17,532 nucleotides of DNA. Source: JANQQZ01 sp039179915. GTDB lineage: Bacteria > Planctomycetota > Phycisphaerae > Phycisphaerales > UBA1924. Under the pieces are notes generated by a model. That model ran no database searches. It was not told where the DNA came from and worked only from the letters and a program-made list of their open reading frames with translations. Both the position numbers and the translations under genes were made by a program. Below, one piece after another: positions 1 through 9,552 of this stretch. How positions within the stretch are numbered: position 1 is the first letter of the stretch; the number at the start of each line of letters is the position of its first letter. The stretch covers positions 1 to 17,532 of the forward strand of contig JBCDEF010000038.1 of assembly GCA_039179915.1 (NCBI GenBank), read 5' to 3'.

Positions 1-1577
<1,577 letters not shown>

Positions 1578-1594
1578 CATTCCGGGCGGCGGGG

Positions 1595-1613
1595 TCGGGC
1601 CATGCGAGCCCGA
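1595..1613 (+). terminator. Possible gyrB terminator hairpin (weak)
   Basis: Inverted repeat TCGGGC / GCCCGA with a 7-base loop, 17 bases after the gyrB stop. There is no T-run after it, so it is only a candidate; the position between gyrB and the next gene is the main support. Confidence 0.25.
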
Positions 1614-1734
1614 TAAACAGCGTGTTCGCTTCCCGAGGCCACGACTCCAAAAGAAGGCGGTCCTAAGGTCCGACACCCATCCGACGGGACGCGACACGCG
1701 GCGCGACCCACCGATGGGTTCGGAGACTCGTGCC

Positions 1735-2889
1735 ATGCCCCAATACCGAGCCAACTTCAAAGCCGGCGGATCCGAGGCGATCCGCCGGAACTCGCTGGGG
1801 CTGGATTCCCAGAAGCTCAACGCGTTGATGGACATCCTGGACCGGGCCAACGGCGATGCGCCGAACCTCAAGCGGACGTTCGTGCGGTGGCCGTTCCGGA
1901 ACGAGTCGGTCACGTTCCGGCTCATCGAGAACATGGGCTCCAAGCGGGAGTTCCGCGTCGCAGCTCGGAACATATCCAACGGCGGCATCTCGCTGGTGCA
2001 CAACGCGTACATCTACCCGGACACGGAGTGCGAGGTCGTCCTGCCGCTGCACGGCGAGGACGAGCAGCTGCCGATCTCCGGCAAGGTCACGCGGTGCCAG
2101 CACATCCGCGGCGTGGTGCACGAGGTCGGGATGAGCTTCAGCGAGGCGATCGATGCCCGGCTGTTCCTCTCGACCAGCTCGATGTCGGCGTATTACAGCC
2201 TCGAGAAGATCGACGCTTCGAAGCTGGAGGGCAACGTCCTGCATATCGAGGACTCGGCGCTCGATCGCCGACTGCTTGCGCACTACATGGCCGATACGCG
2301 GGTGATCATCAAGTCGGCCGCGACGATCGAAGAGGGGCACGAGCGAGCGCAGGAGAACTTCGATCTGATCATGCTCGACCGGGCGCTACCGGACGGGGAC
2401 GGGATCGACTTCGCCAGGGAGCTCCGCGAACGCGGCATCCTGACGCCGATCATCGTTCTGACGGCCGACACATCGAAAGACGCCGCGCGGGGGTTCGCCG
2501 AGGCGGAGGTGAACGGGCTGCTGACCAAGCCGGTCGATCAGGGCACGCTGCTGCGGGCGATGACCGAGTTCCTGGGCCTGAATCAGGACGGCCGGCCGAG
2601 CGACGGCGACGCGGGGATGCAGGACCTCGCGGACACGTTCGTCGCCGAGCTGACGCCGATGGTGGACCAGATCCGCGCGGCACGGGAAGCGGAAGACGCG
2701 ATGGCGGCGTACACGGTCGCGCTGCGGATCAAGGGGACGGCGCCGTCGCTTGGCTACGACCGGCTGGCGAACATCGCGGACCGGGCGGCATCGGTGCTGG
2801 CGGCGTCGATGAGCACGGCCGAGTCGGCGCGGCAGCTCGACACGCTGCTGGACGCATGCGAGCGGCTCAAGCACCGCCGCGCGGGCTGA
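1735..2889 (+). CDS. PilZ - response regulator receiver protein with degenerate Hpt-like C-terminus
   Basis: Predicted cytoplasmic signalling protein, 384 residues from the ATG at 1735. This start has GGAG at 1722-1725, nine bases upstream; an in-frame ATG at 1714 would add seven residues but has no ribosome site. A PilZ domain (about 40-145) carries both c-di-GMP motifs: RxxxR (RTFVR, 47-51) and NxSxxG (NISNGG, 79-84). A receiver domain follows (about 167-283) with the acidic pair E172/D173, phospho-acceptor D215 in LDRALPDGDG, T243 and K265 in TKP. The last ~85 residues look like an Hpt helix bundle, with ALRIKGTAPSLG matching the usual AHxLKGxxxxLG, but Leu330 sits where the phospho-histidine should be. 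The histidine kinase-like gene begins 43 bp downstream, so the two are probably co-transcribed. PilZ and REC calls are firm; the Hpt relation is inferred from the one motif and helical content. Confidence 0.9.
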   Translation: MPQYRANFKAGGSEAIRRNSLGLDSQKLNALMDILDRANGDAPNLKRTFVRWPFRNESVTFRLIENMGSKREFRVAARNISNGGISLVHNAYIYPDTECEVVLPLHGEDEQLPISGKVTRCQHIRGVVHEVGMSFSEAIDARLFLSTSSMSAYYSLEKIDASKLEGNVLHIEDSALDRRLLAHYMADTRVIIKSAATIEEGHERAQENFDLIMLDRALPDGDGIDFARELRERGILTPIIVLTADTSKDAARGFAEAEVNGLLTKPVDQGTLLRAMTEFLGLNQDGRPSDGDAGMQDLADTFVAELTPMVDQIRAAREAEDAMAAYTVALRIKGTAPSLGYDRLANIADRAASVLAASMSTAESARQLDTLLDACERLKHRRAG

Positions 2890-2932
2890 TCGGGCATGCC
2901 GCCGCCGACCGCGGCGGCCGAGGAGAAAACCG

Positions 2933-5539
2933 GTGCAACAGGTGATCGAACAGCTCCGGGCGCTCCCGGTCGAGACGGTGTGGCTGATCGCCAGCGTGCT
3001 CGCGGGTTTTTCATTGCTGCTGCTCGGCGTGCTCGTGTTGCGAGGCACGCGCTCGGGCTCGGTCGAGACGGGCGACGCCGCGGACGACGCTCTCGCCGCC
3101 TGCGGCGGTGCGGTCGTGCAGTTCGGGTATCGCGGCGGCCGGGTCGTGCTCGAGTACGCCTCGCCGAGCGCCGAGGTTGTCACGGGCGTCGAGGCGGACG
3201 CGCTGACGGGCAAGGGCGGCTTCTTCGACCGGCTGCACGAGGGCGACTCGCAGCAGATGCAGCGCCGGCTGGCGTCGGCGATCCAGGACGAGCGGCCGGT
3301 CACGGCCGATGCGCGGCTGAACGACGGACAGGGGCGGTCGCGGTGGGTCCAGCTCCGGGTGGCGCCCTCGCGAGACTCGCGCGGTCGGCTGAACAAGCTC
3401 CGGGGCGTCGTGCGGGAGATCTCCGAGCAGCGGATGCTCTCGCAGGAGCTCCAGGCGACGTGGGCCGGTTTTCATGCGCTGGCCGAGGCGACGCCGGCGA
3501 TGCTCTGGGTGCTCGACAGCGACGGCCGCGTGACGGCGGTCAACCGGGCGACGGAGCGGTTCTGCGCCGTGGGCGAGGCGGCGCTGGTCGGCAACGGCTG
3601 GCTGGCGGCGGTCGCGGACGACGAGCAGGCCGATGTGCAGGGCTTTATCGATCGGGTGATCGAGCTGGGGACATCGCTGACGCGTGAAACGCTGATGATC
3701 GACCCGGACAACCGCGAGCGCGTCATCGCGATGACCGCGACGGCGGCCGTGGACGAGGACGGGCTGGTCGGCAGCGTGGTACTGACGGGCAAGGACATCA
3801 CCGATCGGTCGGAGGCGGAGAAGCAACGCGAGCGTGTGATCCGTCTGATCGAGACGAGCGAGAGCCCGGCGCTGATCGTGGCACCGGACATGCGGGTGTC
3901 GATGCTCAACACGGTGTCGCGGCAGCGGGCCGGGCTCGGCGAGCGCGAGCCGGCGGATTCGATCGCGCTGTGGCACGTGGTCACGCAGGAGACGGTCGAA
4001 GCGATCCGGCGCGACGCGATCAACGCGTGCGGCGAGGGCGGCGAGTTCCGGCTCCGCGGCCAGATCCGCGACGGCGCGGAGGGCAGCCTGGCCGCGGACC
4101 TGACAGTCGTGGGTCTGGGCGACGGCTGGATCGGGCTGACGGCCCGCGAGGTCGAACGCGAAATGGTGCAGGAGCGCGAGGCCGCGCTCGATCGGCGGCG
4201 GCTCGAGATCATGCAGGGTGTATTGGGACGGCTCTCGGGCGGCGGCTGGTCGCCGGGGCGGACGGCGCAGCGGATCGTCGAGTCGATCGCGGTGGCGTAC
4301 CCGGGGATGCGGGCGGCGTTCGGCACGATGACCGACGGGCAGACGTTCGTCTGCGAGGCCTCCGAGGAGCCGGTGTGGATGGGCACCTCGTCGGGACGGT
4401 CGCTGAAGTTCGATCAGGCGGGCGAGCTGCTGACCGAGCTGACGCGGGGCGAGCCGGTGCTGATCGAGGACACATGGGCCGAGCCCGACCTGGACCCGAG
4501 CCGTCTGACGCTCGAGGAACACTCGGTGCGGTCGATCGCGATGCTCCGTGCCGAGACGGGCGAGCCGCAGATGACGGTGATGACGCTCGAGCGGAGCGAG
4601 GTCGGACAGTGGACGCGGGACCACATCGAGGCGCTGCGGCTGGCGTCGCGTCTGCTGGGTCTGGCGGCGCGGGCGGACCGGGAGCGCCGGGCACGGATGG
4701 CGGCCGAGGCGCGGGCGGCGGAGCAGACGCAGCGGTGGCGCGAGAGCCGCGAGCACATGGAGATGCTCGCGTCGCAGGCCGCCGACAAGGCGTCGGAGAA
4801 CGAGCGGCTTTCGTACCAGCTCGAGCGGCTCGGGACGCAGTGGCGCCAGCCGATTGCCGCGTTCGGCGAGCGGGTGGCGGCGCTGGCCGACCTGCCTTCG
4901 CAGGCACGCGGCGCGGGGCTGCACTCGATCGCGCATGGCATCGATACGATCATGTTCGAAGCCGACCGGCTCGATCTGAGCGCGTCGATCCTGACCACAC
5001 GCGACGCGGACGCCGCGGCACGCTTCGGCGTCCGGGCGCTCACCGATCGGCTCGATGCCTACGTGCGGCCCGAGTTCGAGCGGCGGGGCGTGGCGCTCGT
5101 GCTGACAACGCACACCAGCGAGCTGGTCACCTGCGAGGGGGCCGAGCGGGTCTGGCGGGTGGCGGCGGCCGAGCTGCTGATGGGGTGCCTGCGGCGGTGC
5201 CGGGGGCAAGCGGTCGAGGCCGAGGTCGAGCTCGTGCGGCCCGAACCATCGGACCGAGCAACAAATCGAGCATCATCCCTGCGTCTGACGGTTGCCTGCG
5301 GTACGCTGACGCCGGACACCGCGGCGTCGGACGGCATGCCGGCGGGGATCGCGTTCGTCGGGCGGTTGGCCGAGCGGCTCGGCGGCTCGCTGACGACCGA
5401 ATCAGAACTCGACAGCACCCGGCTGACGCTGACCGCGCCGGTCGCGGCGGTCGAGATGCTCGATGGGGGCGAAGCGTCCGGCGAGGACTCAGACAACGGA
5501 CCGGACACGAGCCCCGACGATCTCGACGAGGCCGCGTAA
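2933..5539 (+). CDS. Membrane-anchored PAS/GAF sensor, degenerate histidine kinase-like protein
   Basis: 868 residues from a GTG at 2933 with a strong AGGAG (2921-2925) seven bases upstream. One membrane segment near the N-terminus (about 15-38), then three PAS-like regions (about 55-170, 178-298 and 302-408), a GAF-like region (about 422-580) and an Arg/Glu/Ala-rich coiled coil (about 582-632). The remainder resembles a histidine kinase core: GTQWRQPIAAF (633-643) matches the H-box form SHxLRQPLAAI, and AERLGGSLTTES (about 810-822) matches the end of the ATP-binding domain. However, Thr635 replaces the phospho-accepting His, and the N-box reads AELLMGCLRR with Gly751 in place of the Mg-ATP-binding Asn. 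No clear DxGxG box was seen. Autophosphorylation is therefore unlikely, and it may act as a sensory scaffold or pseudokinase for the PilZ-REC protein encoded just upstream. The acidic tail (about 845-868) looks disordered. Confidence 0.85.
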   Translation: MQQVIEQLRALPVETVWLIASVLAGFSLLLLGVLVLRGTRSGSVETGDAADDALAACGGAVVQFGYRGGRVVLEYASPSAEVVTGVEADALTGKGGFFDRLHEGDSQQMQRRLASAIQDERPVTADARLNDGQGRSRWVQLRVAPSRDSRGRLNKLRGVVREISEQRMLSQELQATWAGFHALAEATPAMLWVLDSDGRVTAVNRATERFCAVGEAALVGNGWLAAVADDEQADVQGFIDRVIELGTSLTRETLMIDPDNRERVIAMTATAAVDEDGLVGSVVLTGKDITDRSEAEKQRERVIRLIETSESPALIVAPDMRVSMLNTVSRQRAGLGEREPADSIALWHVVTQETVEAIRRDAINACGEGGEFRLRGQIRDGAEGSLAADLTVVGLGDGWIGLTAREVEREMVQEREAALDRRRLEIMQGVLGRLSGGGWSPGRTAQRIVESIAVAYPGMRAAFGTMTDGQTFVCEASEEPVWMGTSSGRSLKFDQAGELLTELTRGEPVLIEDTWAEPDLDPSRLTLEEHSVRSIAMLRAETGEPQMTVMTLERSEVGQWTRDHIEALRLASRLLGLAARADRERRARMAAEARAAEQTQRWRESREHMEMLASQAADKASENERLSYQLERLGTQWRQPIAAFGERVAALADLPSQARGAGLHSIAHGIDTIMFEADRLDLSASILTTRDADAAARFGVRALTDRLDAYVRPEFERRGVALVLTTHTSELVTCEGAERVWRVAAAELLMGCLRRCRGQAVEAEVELVRPEPSDRATNRASSLRLTVACGTLTPDTAASDGMPAGIAFVGRLAERLGGSLTTESELDSTRLTLTAPVAAVEMLDGGEASGEDSDNGPDTSPDDLDEAA

Positions 5540-5564
5540 GTGGCGGATCGGATGCAGACGGAAG

Positions 5565-5638
5565 GGTGACCGACGGGGCTTGAACCCGCGACCCCCAGAA
5601 CCACAATCTGGTGCTCTACCGACTGAGCTACGGCCACC
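5565..5638 (-). tRNA. tRNA-His (GTG anticodon)
   Basis: The minus strand folds as a full cloverleaf: 7-bp acceptor stem GTGGCCG/CGGTCAC (one G-T), D stem GCTC/GAGC, anticodon stem CCAGA/TCTGG with loop TTGTGGT, and T arm GCGGG-TTCAAGC-CCCGT. The anticodon GTG is complementary to bases 5602-5604. The discriminator is C73 (5565) and the base before position 1 is G (5638), giving the G-1:C73 pair used by histidyl-tRNA synthetase as its identity signal. CCA is not encoded (CTT follows). It lies 25 bases after the kinase-like gene, convergent with it. Confidence 0.97.
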
Positions 5639-5657
5639 GTCTCGGTTGCGACATATG

Positions 5658-5680
5658 CCGCGGCAGGATCATAGCCGCGG
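5658..5680 (-). terminator. GC-rich hairpin after pckG (weak terminator candidate)
   Basis: Perfect 7-bp inverted repeat CCGCGGC / GCCGCGG with a 9-base loop, lying between the tRNA and the 3' end of pckG. No T-run follows on the minus strand, so this is a candidate only. Confidence 0.3.
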
Positions 5681-5736
5681 GCCGTGCGTTCGGGAATCCG
5701 GCACGGCGCCCGGTGGGGCGCGAGCCGGGGGATGGC

Positions 5737-7599
5737 CTACTTCATGACCCAGTGCTCGGGCGAGCGCCAGAGGCCGCTGACGAGCAGCTCGCGGATGAAC
5801 GTGAGCTCTTTGGGCAGCCGGTCGTAGAGCTGGAAGAACAGGTCGTCGTGGGACGAGAGTTCCTGCAGCCACTGCTCGCGGTCGGTGCTCATCAGGCTGT
5901 CGAAGTGCTCGCGGGAGAAGTCGAGGCCGCGCCAGTCGATGTCTTGGTACCGCGGCATCCAGCCGAGCGGGCCTTCGGTGGCTGCGGTGCGGCCGTGGGC
6001 GCGGTCGACGACCCAGCGGAGGATGCGCATGTTCTCGCCGAAGCCGGGCCAGATGAACTTCCCGTCCTCGTCCTTGCGGAACCAGTTGACGTTGAAGATC
6101 CGCGGCGGGTTGGGGATGTGGCGGCCGAAGTCGAGCCAGTGGCTCAGGTAGTCGCCCATGTGGTAGCCGATGAACGGCAGCATCGCGAGCGGGTCGCGGC
6201 GGACCTTGCCGACGGTGCCGAATGCGGCCGCGGTCATCTCCGAGCCCATCGTCGCGGCGCTGTAGACGCCGAAGGCCCAGTTGAACGACTGGTGCACCAG
6301 CGGCACGGTCGTGCTGCGGCGTCCGCCGAAGATAAACGCCGAGATCGGCACGCCGTTGGGGTCGTCGTAGCGGTCGTCGGCGGTCGGGCACTGGTCGAGC
6401 GGCGCGGTGAAGCGCGAGTTGGGGTGGGCGGCCTTGGTCTCGCTGGCGGGAGTCCAGTCGTTGCCCTGCCAGTCGATGGCGTGCGCGGGCGGGTCGCCGT
6501 CCATGCCTTCCCACCAGACATCGCCGTCGTCGGTGAGCGCGACATTGGTGTAGATGGTGTTGGTTTCGATAGCCTTCATGGCGTTGGGGTTGGTTTCGGT
6601 GTTGGTGCCGGGCGCGACGCCGAAGAAGCCGGCCTCGGGGTTGATCGCGTAGATCTGGCCGTCGTCGTTGGGCTTGATCCAGGCGATGTCGTCGCCGACG
6701 CAGGTGACCTCCCAGCCCTCGTCCTGGAAGGCCTTGGGCGGGACGAGCATGGCGAAGTTGGTCTTGCCGCACTGGCTCGGGAACGCCGCGGCGACGTAGG
6801 TCGTCTTGCCCTCGGGGTCTTTGACGCCGGAGATCAGCATGTGCTCGGCGAGCCAGCCCTCTTCACGGGCCATGACCGATGCGATGCGGAGCGCGAGGCA
6901 CTTCTTGCCGAGTAGCGCGTTGCCGCCGTAGCCCGAACCGTAGCTCATGATCGAGCGTTCCTCGGGGAAGTGCACGATGTACTTGTCCTTGGGGTCGGGG
7001 CTGCAGGGCCAGGCGACATCTTCGACGCCCGGATTCAGAGGCATACCGACCGAGTGCAAGCACTTGATGAACTCGCCATCGGCACCGAGCGCTTCGAGCA
7101 CGGGTGTGCCCATGCGCGTCATGATCCGCATGTTGGTGACGACGTAGGGCGAATCGGTGATCTGGACGCCGATCTTGGCGATGTCCGAGCCGATCGGGCC
7201 CATGCTGAAGGGGATGACGTACATCGTTCGGCCGGCCATGGCACCGTCGAACTTCTTGTCGAGGATCGCCTTCATCTCTTTGGGCGCCATCCAGTTGTTG
7301 GTCGGGCCGGCGTCGCCCTTGGCGATCGAGCAGATGTAGGTTCGGTCCTCGACGCGGGCGACATCGCTGGGGTGGCTCCGCGCAAGATAGCAGCCCGGGC
7401 GCTTGTCCTGGTTGAGTTTGATGAACGTGCCCGATTCGACCATCTGCTCGCAGAGCGTGTCGTACTCGTCCTGCGAGCCGTCGCACCAGTGGACACGCTC
7501 GGGCTTGAGCAGGTCGGTCATGGCGGCGACCCACTCGTTGAGTTCGGCATTGATCGCGGCTTTGGGGAGATCCGGCAGGCTGGTGTTGGCCGTGGTCAT
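5737..7599 (-). CDS. pckG: Phosphoenolpyruvate carboxykinase, GTP-type
   Basis: Interconverts oxaloacetate + GTP and PEP + CO2 + GDP, the entry step of gluconeogenesis (or anaplerotic in reverse), in the cytoplasm. 620 residues, the normal size of the GTP family. Visible hallmarks: HWCDGS near the N-terminus, the reactive-cysteine P-loop FPSQCGKTN (Cys277, Lys279, Thr280), the metal-binding GDDIAW (302-307), the YGSGYGGNALLGKK stretch, GFFGVAPGTN, and the nucleotide-pocket region FNVNWFRKDEDGKFIWPGFGENMR. The start ATG at 7599 begins MTTANTS; AAGGA lies about eight bases upstream. It is divergent from an ATP-type PEPCK gene across 244 bp, an unusual pairing. A plausible promoter for it overlaps the palindrome at 7652-7669. 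No truncation or missing active-site residue seen. Confidence 0.96.
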   Translation of the reverse strand: MTTANTSLPDLPKAAINAELNEWVAAMTDLLKPERVHWCDGSQDEYDTLCEQMVESGTFIKLNQDKRPGCYLARSHPSDVARVEDRTYICSIAKGDAGPTNNWMAPKEMKAILDKKFDGAMAGRTMYVIPFSMGPIGSDIAKIGVQITDSPYVVTNMRIMTRMGTPVLEALGADGEFIKCLHSVGMPLNPGVEDVAWPCSPDPKDKYIVHFPEERSIMSYGSGYGGNALLGKKCLALRIASVMAREEGWLAEHMLISGVKDPEGKTTYVAAAFPSQCGKTNFAMLVPPKAFQDEGWEVTCVGDDIAWIKPNDDGQIYAINPEAGFFGVAPGTNTETNPNAMKAIETNTIYTNVALTDDGDVWWEGMDGDPPAHAIDWQGNDWTPASETKAAHPNSRFTAPLDQCPTADDRYDDPNGVPISAFIFGGRRSTTVPLVHQSFNWAFGVYSAATMGSEMTAAAFGTVGKVRRDPLAMLPFIGYHMGDYLSHWLDFGRHIPNPPRIFNVNWFRKDEDGKFIWPGFGENMRILRWVVDRAHGRTAATEGPLGWMPRYQDIDWRGLDFSREHFDSLMSTDREQWLQELSSHDDLFFQLYDRLPKELTFIRELLVSGLWRSPEHWVMK

Positions 7600-7647
7600 A
7601 GGAGGTTCCTTTCGTGCCTTTGGGATGGACCGTTCAAAACGCGCGCT

Positions 7648-7679
7648 ATTCTATACATATTTATGTATATATTCTTCAA
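7648..7679 (-). promoter_or_regulatory. Candidate pckG promoter
   Basis: On the minus strand TTGAAG (7674-7679) is followed after 18 bases by TATAGA (7650-7655); TAGAAT at 7648-7653 is an alternative -10. This is the most AT-rich stretch of the window and lies about 50 bases before the pckG start codon. The inverted repeat at 7652-7669 occupies the spacer and runs into the -10. Sigma-70-like reading by eye only. Confidence 0.4.
7652..7669. promoter_or_regulatory. Perfect AT-rich inverted repeat, candidate operator shared by the two PEPCK genes
   Basis: TATACATA-TT-TATGTATA: two perfectly complementary 8-base arms around a 2-base centre, in a GC-rich background and inside the only divergent promoter region of the window. 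Its size and symmetry suit a dimeric repressor or activator. The binding protein cannot be named from the sequence. Confidence 0.5.
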
Positions 7680-7680
7680 T

Positions 7681-7809
7681 GCACGGTCAGGATCGTGCGA
7701 ATTCCGCGGCCTCGCCGACCGCGGGCGGAGCACCGCTTCTGAGCGGTTCAGCGGCATCTTTCGGGGCTAGGCTTTCGGTATACAACACCTCGCGGGTCTT
7801 GAACCGCGA
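7681..7809. promoter_or_regulatory. Series of short hairpins upstream of pckA
   Basis: Four inverted repeats in a row: GCACG/CGTGC (7681-7698), CCGCGG/CCGCGG (7704-7724), ACCGCT-TCTG-AGCGGT (7732-7747) and TCGCGG/CCGCGA (7790-7809). If pckA is transcribed from the AT-rich region near 7650, these would form a structured 5' leader. A TATACA at 7779-7784 is an alternative -10 for pckA that would leave only the last hairpin in the leader. I do not recognise a known riboswitch. Confidence 0.3.
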
Positions 7810-7843
7810 TATGCCACACGCAAGCGCAAGGGAGTGCCGAGAG

Positions 7844-9436
7844 ATGTCGACCGCCGCCATCAGCAAGCTGGATCTTTCCGAGGCCCGGACGGCCGTGAAC
7901 CTGTCGACCGCTGAGCTGGTTGAGCGGGCGTTGGCCGCGGGCGAAGGCGTTCTGGCGGCAAACGGGGCGATCGTGTGTTCAACAGGTGAACGGACCGGCC
8001 GCAGCCCGAAGGACAAGTACCTCGAGGACACGGCCGAGGTGCACGACAAGATCTGGTGGGGCGCGGTCAACAAGCCGTTCACCCCCGAGCAGGTCGACCT
8101 GGCCGAGCAGATCGCGGTGGAGCATCTCAACAGCGTCGATCAGCTGTATGTGTTTGAAGGCTTCGCCGGCGCGGACCCGGAGCACCGGCTCGGCGTGCGT
8201 GTGGTCACCGAGCAGGCGTGGCACAGCCTGTTTGCCTCGACGCTATTCATCAAGCAGGGCAGCGAGGCGGCCGGCAAAGACGCGGTCTGGAACCATGACT
8301 GGACGGTGCTCAACGCGGGCCGGCACAAGCTGACCGCCGAGGAGCAGCAGCGGCTCGGCGTCGACAGCGAGATCCTGATCGTGCAAAGCCTGACACGGAA
8401 AACAGTCGTCATCCTGGGCACCGAGTACGCGGGCGAGATGAAGAAGAGCATTTTCTTCGCGATGAACTACGACCAGCCGGAGCAGGGCGTCTTCCCGATG
8501 CACTGCTCGGCGAACGTGGCCAAGGACGATCCGTCGAACGTCGCGCTGTTCTTCGGTCTTTCGGGCACGGGCAAGACAACGCTGTCGGCCGACCCGGACC
8601 GGGCCCTGATCGGCGACGACGAGCACGGCTGGGGCCCGGGCGGCGTCTTCAACTTCGAGGGCGGCTGCTATGCAAAATGTATCAAGCTGACACCCGAGGG
8701 CGAGCCCGAGATCTATGCCGCGATCAAGTTCGGCAGCGTGCTGGAGAACGTGCCGCTGACCGGCCGCCGCGAGCCGGACTACTTCGACACCAAGTACACC
8801 GAGAACACGCGGGTGACCTACCCGGTGGACTACATCCCCGACGCGATCATCCCGAGCGTGGGGAGTCACCCGAAGAACGTGATCTTCCTGACGGCCGACG
8901 CGTTCGGGGTCTTGCCGCCGGTGAGCAAGCTGAGCGCCGAGCAGGCGATGTACTACTTCATCAACGGGTACACGAGCAAGCTGGCGGGCACGGAGGCGGG
9001 CGTGACCGAGCCGGTGCCGAACTTCAGCCCGTGTTTCGGCGGGCCGTTCCTGCCCCGGCACCCGACCGAATATGCCGAGATGCTCTCGGAACGGATCCAG
9101 AAGTACCGGGCGAACGTCTGGCTGCTCAACACGGGCTGGACCGGCGGCCCCTACGGCGAGGGGCACCGCTTCGAGCTGGAGTTCACCCGGGCGATGGTCA
9201 CCGCGATCCTTCGCGGGACGCTGGCGCGGGAAAACTTCGACGCAGACCCTGTCTTCGGGCTGATGGTGCCGCGGCACGTCGACGGGGTGCCGGCCGGCGT
9301 GCTGCATCCCGAGAACACCTGGAAGGATCGGGACCGGTACATGGACAAGGCCCGGGAGCTGGCGGCGAAGTTCCGGGAGAACGACGCGAAGTTCACGATG
9401 TCCGACGCGGTGCGGGCCGCGGGCCCACAGGGCTGA
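7844..9436 (+). CDS. pckA: Phosphoenolpyruvate carboxykinase, ATP-type
   Basis: Converts oxaloacetate + ATP to PEP + CO2 + ADP in the cytoplasm. 530 residues, normal for the ATP family. The start chosen is ATG 7844 (MSTAAISK), with AAGGGAG at 7828-7834, nine bases upstream; the frame stays open far upstream, but that part has no family similarity. Motifs: CSTGERTGRSPKDKY near the N-terminus (substrate-binding Arg in TGRSPKDK), P-loop GLSGTGKTTLS (Lys244, Thr245), metal-binding GDDEHGW (257-263), FNFEGGCYAK, and NTGWTGGPYGEGHR. It is divergent from the GTP-type enzyme and 116 bp upstream of tpiA on the same strand. Both enzymes look intact, so redundancy, opposite flux directions or separate growth conditions are possible; the sequence does not decide. 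Confidence 0.96.
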   Translation: MSTAAISKLDLSEARTAVNLSTAELVERALAAGEGVLAANGAIVCSTGERTGRSPKDKYLEDTAEVHDKIWWGAVNKPFTPEQVDLAEQIAVEHLNSVDQLYVFEGFAGADPEHRLGVRVVTEQAWHSLFASTLFIKQGSEAAGKDAVWNHDWTVLNAGRHKLTAEEQQRLGVDSEILIVQSLTRKTVVILGTEYAGEMKKSIFFAMNYDQPEQGVFPMHCSANVAKDDPSNVALFFGLSGTGKTTLSADPDRALIGDDEHGWGPGGVFNFEGGCYAKCIKLTPEGEPEIYAAIKFGSVLENVPLTGRREPDYFDTKYTENTRVTYPVDYIPDAIIPSVGSHPKNVIFLTADAFGVLPPVSKLSAEQAMYYFINGYTSKLAGTEAGVTEPVPNFSPCFGGPFLPRHPTEYAEMLSERIQKYRANVWLLNTGWTGGPYGEGHRFELEFTRAMVTAILRGTLARENFDADPVFGLMVPRHVDGVPAGVLHPENTWKDRDRYMDKARELAAKFRENDAKFTMSDAVRAAGPQG

Positions 9437-9552
9437 TGGTTTTGGGCTGGGGCGTATCGGGCTGAAACTTCGGGATCGCTTCGGGCTACAGTGCCGCGGC
9501 CGCGATGGATCGCAGCCGAGTCACGAACCGTTCTCCCGAGGGGTCCGAGCCC

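Noticed and set aside
3011..5209. 732-codon open frame on the minus strand
   Set aside because: It lies wholly antisense to the PAS/GAF kinase-like gene; Arg/Pro/His-rich composition is typical of a GC-rich shadow frame, with no family motif.
5059..5637. Minus-strand frame starting MAVAQSVEHQ
   Set aside because: Its start is a translation of the tRNA-His gene and the rest is antisense to the kinase-like gene; a common false gene call.
5611..6915. 434-codon open frame on the plus strand
   Set aside because: Antisense to pckG and begins inside the tRNA; Val/Gly/Asp-rich shadow composition.
7403..7843. In-frame 147-codon extension upstream of pckA
   Set aside because: It overlaps the 5' end of pckG and the divergent control region and has no PEPCK similarity; ATG 7844 has a good ribosome site.
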